A stretch of DNA of 9,612 bases from Paludibacteraceae bacterium (GTDB lineage Bacteria > Bacteroidota > Bacteroidia > Bacteroidales > Paludibacteraceae). A program made the translations under genes and the position numbers. This document shows, in pieces, positions 6,098 to 9,612 of the stretch. The stretch spans positions 1 to 9,612 of the forward strand of contig JAGCZK010000165.1 of assembly GCA_017960065.1 (NCBI GenBank). The letters are read 5' to 3'. The notes beneath the pieces are model-generated. The model saw nothing but the letters and a program-made list of their open reading frames with translations, made no database searches and was not told the origin of the DNA. Numbering within the stretch: the first letter of the stretch is position 1; the number at the start of each line of letters is the position of its first letter.

Positions 6098-7426
6098 CTA
6101 TGATTTGCGTTTGCGAATGTTGGCGGCTACGGTCGCTTTGCCGAGCCGTACGAAATCCAAAAGGGGCTGGCGGCTGGGGCAGGTGAAGGTGCAGCAGCCG
6201 CATTCCATGCAGTCCATGATGTGGTGCGCCTCCATAAAATCCCAGTCTTTTTGTAGGGCTTTTTTGTAAAGCAGGTAGGGTTCCAGTCCCATCGGGCAGG
6301 CTTGTATGCAGCGTCCGCAGCGGATGCAGGGCGAGCTGGCGAAGCGCGGGGCGCTCTTTTGGCTGATAAAGGTGATGCCGGTGGTGCGTTTGGTGACCGG
6401 TGTGTTGAGGTGAATCATGGCACGTCCCATCATCGGGCCTCCGGCAATGATTTTGCCGGTCACTTCGGGCATGCCGCCGATCATGTTGACCACGTCGTTG
6501 ACCGAACAGCCGATGCGTGCGCGGAAGTTGCCGTTCTGTTCCATTTCCTTGCCACAGACCGACATGTACATTTCGATGAGCGGTTTGTTGAGTTGGACGG
6601 CCTCGTAAACGGCGAATACGGTGGCCACGTTCTGAACCACCACGCCCGTCGAGGAGGGGAGTTGCCCACTCTTGACCTCGCGGCCGGTAAGTGCCTGAAT
6701 CAGTTGCTTTTCGCCGCCTTGCGGATATTTCATCTTGAGCGGAACGATGCGGATGCCCTCTTTGCGGGCGGCGATGCGCTCGAGTTCTTCGATGGCGTCG
6801 CGTTTGTTGCATTCGATGCCGATCAGTGCGGTATCGACGCCCAAGGCGCGCATCAGAATCTGAACGCCCACCATGATTTCCTCGCCCTTCTCAATCATGA
6901 GCCGGTGGTTGGGGGTCAGGTAGGGTTCGCATTCCACGCCGTTGACAATCAGGGTGTCGATGACGTGTTCCTTGGGGGGGTTGAGCTTGACGTGGGTCGG
7001 GAAGCAGGCGCCGCCCAGACCGACGATGCCGGCATCGGCGATTTTCCGCTTGATTTCGTCGGCGCTGAGGTTGCAGGTCGGCTTGAATTTGCCCGAAATG
7101 TCGATGTCGGGCATCCACACGTCGCCTTCCACTTCGATAAAGATGGCCGGCTGGTGGGCGCCCCAGGCATCGATGATTTCATCGATCTTGGTCACTTTGC
7201 CCGATACGGAACTGTGGATGTTGGCCGAAACGAAACCGTTGGCCTTGGCAATGAGCTGGCCGACCTTGACCTCTTCGCCCGGCTCCACCACGGGGACGGC
7301 CGGCGCACCGATGTGCTGGTTGAGTTGTATGATGGCTTCCTTGGGCAGGGGAACCGGTTCGAAACGCCGCCCTGCGGCCAGTTTGTTGTCGTGCGGATGA
7401 ACACCGCCAATTTTAAAGGTCTTCAT
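6098..7426 (-). CDS. rnfC: Rnf complex subunit C, NADH/FMN-binding iron-sulphur subunit
   Basis: A 442-residue cytoplasmic-face subunit, normal for RnfC without the long C-terminal repeats of the E. coli RsxC. The order is an N-terminal barrel-sandwich region (GGVHPHDNK at 7-15), then the Complex I 51-kDa-like nucleotide/FMN domain with GLGGACFPTHVK (136-147), VNGVECEPYL (161-170), YPQGGEKQLI (234-243) and GGPMMG (329-334). Two [4Fe-4S] motifs follow: C367-C370-C373-C377 and C406-C409-C412-C416. RnfC exchanges electrons with NAD+/NADH and passes them to or from RnfB and the membrane subunits. The ATG lies 5 nt after the rnfB stop, without a clear Shine-Dalgarno. All ligands are present. Confidence 0.97.
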   Translation of the reverse strand: MKTFKIGGVHPHDNKLAAGRRFEPVPLPKEAIIQLNQHIGAPAVPVVEPGEEVKVGQLIAKANGFVSANIHSSVSGKVTKIDEIIDAWGAHQPAIFIEVEGDVWMPDIDISGKFKPTCNLSADEIKRKIADAGIVGLGGACFPTHVKLNPPKEHVIDTLIVNGVECEPYLTPNHRLMIEKGEEIMVGVQILMRALGVDTALIGIECNKRDAIEELERIAARKEGIRIVPLKMKYPQGGEKQLIQALTGREVKSGQLPSSTGVVVQNVATVFAVYEAVQLNKPLIEMYMSVCGKEMEQNGNFRARIGCSVNDVVNMIGGMPEVTGKIIAGGPMMGRAMIHLNTPVTKRTTGITFISQKSAPRFASSPCIRCGRCIQACPMGLEPYLLYKKALQKDWDFMEAHHIMDCMECGCCTFTCPSRQPLLDFVRLGKATVAANIRKRKS

Positions 7427-7431
7427 CTATC

Positions 7432-8259
7432 TTATGCTTTTTCATTCGTAAAATGGACCGAACGGATGGCCTTGGTGGGGCAGGCTTCTTCGCATTTGCG
7501 GCACATCCGGCATTTGTCGCCGTCGATGTGGGCCAGGTTATGCTCGATTTGAATGGCATCCCATTCGCAGGTCTTTTGGCATTTGGTGCATCCGATGCAG
7601 GCGTTTTCGCAGGCCTTGCGGGCTACCGCGCCTTTGTCCTGGTTGGCGCAGGCGACATAGACGTAGCGGTTTTTGGGGCCTTTGCGGCGGATTTCGATCA
7701 GATGGCGGGGGCAGGCCTTGGCGCAGGCGCCACAGGCGGTGCACTTGTCGGCGTTGACTTCGATGGCACCGGTTTCGGAGTTCTGGCTCAAGGCACCGAA
7801 CTGGCAGGCGGCGATGCAGTCGCCGAAGCCGAAACAGCCGTAGGCGCAGTCGGTTTCGCCGATGTAGAGCATGTGGGCGACGCTGCAGTTTTTGGCTCCG
7901 TCGTAACGGTTGGTGGTGGGGCGCTTGAGGCACTCGGCCGCACAGCGGATGACGGCTACCTGCGGGTCGCTTTCGCCCGCCTGCAGGCCCAGGCCGTCGG
8001 CAATGGCGCGCATGGTGGCGTCGCCCCCGACGGGGCAGCGCAGACCGTCGAGCGACCCGGCTTTCACGCATTTTTCGGCAAACTGGCGGCAACCGGCCTG
8101 TCCGCAGCCGCCACAGTTGGCGCCGGGCAAGGCGGCTTCGACCAAATCGATGCGGCTGTCTTCTTCGACTTTGAATTTTTTGGCGGTCAGGTAGAGGGCC
8201 AGGGCGGCAAAGGCTCCGATGCCTCCCAGCAACAATACGGTGTACAAGATGATCTGCAT
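7432..8259 (-). CDS. rnfB: Rnf complex subunit B, multi-cluster ferredoxin-like subunit (long form)
   Basis: A 275-residue protein, longer than the ~190-residue proteobacterial RnfB and matching the cysteine-rich form of anaerobes. Residues 4-25 are one transmembrane anchor. C49-C52-C57-C75 (ANCGGCGQAGC ... CPVGG) is the Fe-S domain typical of RnfB. Four ferredoxin-type motifs follow: C138-x3-C142-x5-C148-x3-C152, C173/176/179/183, C221/224/227/231 and C250/253/256/260. Extra cysteines lie at 64, 106, 110, 125, 204 and 217, 26 in all. RnfB is the entry point for electrons from reduced ferredoxin, passing them towards RnfC and the membrane. The ATG is 7 nt after the rseC stop. The larger cluster count suits an energy-conserving ferredoxin:NAD+ direction, as inferred for anaerobes. 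Confidence 0.97.
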   Translation of the reverse strand: MQIILYTVLLLGGIGAFAALALYLTAKKFKVEEDSRIDLVEAALPGANCGGCGQAGCRQFAEKCVKAGSLDGLRCPVGGDATMRAIADGLGLQAGESDPQVAVIRCAAECLKRPTTNRYDGAKNCSVAHMLYIGETDCAYGCFGFGDCIAACQFGALSQNSETGAIEVNADKCTACGACAKACPRHLIEIRRKGPKNRYVYVACANQDKGAVARKACENACIGCTKCQKTCEWDAIQIEHNLAHIDGDKCRMCRKCEEACPTKAIRSVHFTNEKA

Positions 8260-8266
8260 ACGCTGC

Positions 8267-8698
8267 TTATTCGGATGATGGTTCCCGGCTGCACCGGAAA
8301 CGGATGTTTTTCGCTAACTTTTTGTCCATGTACCGCAACCCGATCAAATACGGTCCCAACACTCCCAACGCCATCAGGGCGCTCAGCGCTTCGCCAGCCC
8401 CGAGGGCCAGTGCCGCCGCTAGCACACCCACCACCAGTATCAGCGGCAGCAGGTAAAAGCCCCAAACGGCTGTCCGCCGGTCCGAACTGCGGCCGCTCAC
8501 CCAAACGGTTTGGCCGGTTTGGTAGTCGTCGCCGTCGGGCATGGCGTTGATGATGACGGTGTTTTGCTCATCGGGGATGCACAGTTGGCGGGCCTTGCAG
8601 GCCTGGCAGGCTTCGTGGCGCACGACCCGGATGTCGAGGGTGCCGTCCGAACGCCGGCCAATGATTTCGCCTTGGTGTTTGATCTCCGTTGCAGACAT
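8267..8698 (-). CDS. rseC: SoxR-reducing-system RseC/MucC-like membrane protein, first gene of the rnf operon
   Basis: A 143-residue protein. The N-terminal soluble part carries the family motif C31-x2-C34-x5-C40 (HEACQACKARQLC), followed by TGQTVWVSG (61-69), SDRRTAVWGFYLLPL (72-86) and two transmembrane helices (~82-101 and ~104-121). RseC is named from E. coli, where its gene sits with rpoE and where it works with the rsx (rnf) proteins to keep SoxR reduced. In Bacteroidota the gene heads the rnf operon, suggesting a role in assembly or modulation of Rnf. I chose ATG 8698. An in-frame ATG exists at 8746, but it lies inside the terminator hairpin and upstream of the promoter, and the added residues match nothing in the family. 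The chosen start leaves almost no leader. Confidence 0.88.
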   Translation of the reverse strand: MSATEIKHQGEIIGRRSDGTLDIRVVRHEACQACKARQLCIPDEQNTVIINAMPDGDDYQTGQTVWVSGRSSDRRTAVWGFYLLPLILVVGVLAAALALGAGEALSALMALGVLGPYLIGLRYMDKKLAKNIRFRCSREPSSE

Positions 8699-8702
8699 AT
8701 TG

Positions 8703-8710
8703 CAAATATA
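8703..8710 (-). promoter_or_regulatory. -7 promoter element of the rseC-rnf operon
   Basis: The minus strand reads TATATTTG followed by C, a perfect TAnnTTTG. It ends only 4 nt before the rseC ATG (TATATTTGCAATATG). No TTTG lies at the 19-nt position; instead the spacer holds the T-tract and the 3' arm of the upstream terminator. If this element is used, transcription starts at or just before the ATG, so the rseC message would be leaderless or nearly so. Confidence 0.6.
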
Positions 8711-8711
8711 C

Positions 8712-8753
8712 AAAAAAAATGCTCGAATCGTGTGCGGTTCGAACATTTTTTTT
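8712..8753 (-). terminator. Hairpin terminator downstream of thrC
   Basis: Two 16-nt arms (8738-8753 and 8712-8727) flank a 10-nt loop. On the minus-strand RNA they read A8-UGUUCGAA and UUCGAGCA-U8, pairing fully with one G-U wobble. On the plus strand the same position is a C-A mismatch, so the structure suits minus-strand transcription leaving thrC. The U8 run at the 3' side is classical for intrinsic termination. It lies 66-107 nt past the thrC stop and directly abuts the -7 element of the rnf operon. Confidence 0.75.
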
Positions 8754-8766
8754 GAGGGTTGAAAGC

Positions 8767-8796
8767 CCGAATCCGATGATTTTTTTACGGAATCGG
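8767..8796 (-). terminator. Weaker second hairpin between thrC and the main terminator
   Basis: Minus strand: CCGATTCCG (8796-8788), a 12-nt A-rich loop, then CGGATTCGG (8775-8767), a 9-bp stem with one central T-T mismatch. No U-tract follows directly, so it may protect the 3' end or have no function. Confidence 0.3.
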
Positions 8797-8818
8797 CGCG
8801 ATTGCTTTCGATTTGTTC

Positions 8819-9612
8819 CTATTTCTTGGCGTTGAGTTGCAAATAGGATTTGAATTCGTCGAAATTTTTGGACAGGGGAACCGATTTTTTGGTGCCTTCC
8901 ATGAATTTGCGCAGCTTCGACGGGATGTCGAGGTTTCCACCGGTGATTTCATCGACCGTCCCTTTGAATTTGGCCGGATGGGCGGTTTCGAGGAAGATGC
9001 CGGTCTCGCCTGGTTGCAGGCCGTCCTTCAGGGCCTGGTAGCCGCAGGCGCCGTGCGGGTCGAGCTGGTACTTGTTCTCTGCCAGGCAGGCGCGAATGAT
9101 GCTGCGGATGTCGTCGTCGGTGTAGTAGGCACCGCTGATATCCTTGCAGATGGCCTCGTGCGAATTTTGGTACAAATCCAAAACGCGGGCGAAATTGCTC
9201 GGGTCGCCGACGTCCATGGCGTTGGCCAGGGTCGCCACCGAAGGCCGCGGACGGTACTCGCCCGTCTGCAGGTATTGGTAGAAAATGTCGTTGCGGTTGT
9301 TGGCGGCAATAAAGCGCTTGACGGGCAGGCCCATCTTGGCGGCGAACAGGCCGGCGGTGATGTTGCCGAAGTTGCCGCTGGGCACGCAGCAAACCACGTT
9401 GTCGGCCAGCCCCAGCCGTTGCAGCTGCGCGTAGGCCCAGAAGTAATAGAAGGCCTGCGGCAGGAAGCGCGCCACGTTAATGCTGTTGGCCGATGTAAGG
9501 CGCAGTGCCTCAGTTAGTTCCGCATCCATGAAAGCGGCTTTTACCAGCGCCTGGCAGTCGTCGAAGGTGCCGTCAATTTCCAGGGCGGTGATGTTCTGCC
9601 CCAGGGTAGTGA
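8819..9612 (-). CDS. thrC: Threonine synthase, C-terminal part (5' end beyond right edge)
   Basis: The frame is open from the right edge (first full codon at 9610) to TAG at 8819-8821, giving 263 residues of an expected ~430. Threonine synthase converts O-phosphohomoserine to threonine with PLP in the cytosol. The fragment starts TTLGQNITALEIDGTFDDCQ (residues 1-20), followed by LTSANSINVARFLPQ and YYFWAYAQL, the thrC signature around the substrate site. CCVPSGNFGNITAGLFAAKMG then gives the Gly-rich PLP-phosphate loop. The C-terminus runs through HGACGYQALKDGL and ETAHPAKFKGTV to a lysine-rich end. The PLP-binding lysine lies upstream, outside the window. An ATG at 9529 is internal, not a start. 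A terminator follows at 8712-8753, so this gene ends its own transcription unit and is separate from the rnf operon. Confidence 0.96.
   Translation of the reverse strand, partial: TTLGQNITALEIDGTFDDCQALVKAAFMDAELTEALRLTSANSINVARFLPQAFYYFWAYAQLQRLGLADNVVCCVPSGNFGNITAGLFAAKMGLPVKRFIAANNRNDIFYQYLQTGEYRPRPSVATLANAMDVGDPSNFARVLDLYQNSHEAICKDISGAYYTDDDIRSIIRACLAENKYQLDPHGACGYQALKDGLQPGETGIFLETAHPAKFKGTVDEITGGNLDIPSKLRKFMEGTKKSVPLSKNFDEFKSYLQLNAKK

Noticed and set aside
5179..6186. Plus-strand open frame of 335 codons antisense to rnfD
   Set aside because: Gln/Arg/Asp-rich mirror of a hydrophobic membrane protein, a typical antisense artefact.
6302..7552. Plus-strand open frame of 416 codons antisense to rnfC
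   Set aside because: Shadow of rnfC, whose motifs and clusters are complete. No promoter or family signature on the plus strand.
7453..8550. Plus-strand open frame of 365 codons antisense to rnfB and rseC
   Set aside because: Glycine/alanine-rich mirror of the cysteine-rich RnfB codons; not a plausible protein.
8267..8746. Longer rseC start at 8746
   Set aside because: That ATG lies in the terminator stem, upstream of the best -7 element, and the extra 16 residues do not resemble RseC.

Overview
The window reads as chromosomal DNA of a Bacteroidota member, most likely of the order Bacteroidales. Three observations support this: promoters of the TTTG-N19-TAnnTTTG type used by the Bacteroidota primary sigma factor (one perfect copy before the hic locus, and perfect -7 elements before rseC and, by sequence match, before the CotH gene); the gene order rseC-rnfBCDGEA; and a secreted CotH-family protein with a discoidin-like N-terminus. 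The coding DNA is GC-rich and the gaps are AT-rich. I cannot name a genus. Every gene lies on the minus strand, so transcription runs from high to low coordinates.

In transcription order: (1) 9612-8819 is the 3' part of threonine synthase (thrC), cut by the right edge. (2) A 120-bp gap holds a strong hairpin terminator whose U-tract runs directly into the promoter of the next operon. (3) 8698-2115 is a compact eight-gene operon: rseC, rnfB, rnfC, rnfD, rnfG, rnfE, rnfA and a GT4-like glycosyltransferase. Its junctions are gaps of 2-7 nt or overlaps of 4-8 nt. The Rnf proteins form the membrane ferredoxin:NAD+ oxidoreductase that couples electron transfer to ion pumping. The glycosyltransferase is attached to the operon through a GTGA stop/start overlap. 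(4) 2089-1528 is a hicAB toxin-antitoxin locus with a perfect consensus promoter. The toxin gene hicA has been gutted by an internal, frame-shifting deletion, while the antitoxin hicB is intact. (5) 1416-1 is the 5' part of a secreted CotH kinase-family protein, cut by the left edge.

The most informative non-routine points are the hicA remnant (head and tail recognisable, catalytic middle missing, 106 bp in all, too small for ordinary gene callers), the nearly leaderless rseC start fused to an upstream terminator, two strong Shine-Dalgarno sequences embedded in the 3' ends of rnf genes, and the glycosyltransferase coupled to rnfA. I found no CRISPR array, tRNA, rRNA or insertion sequence, and no wholly unknown multigene system.
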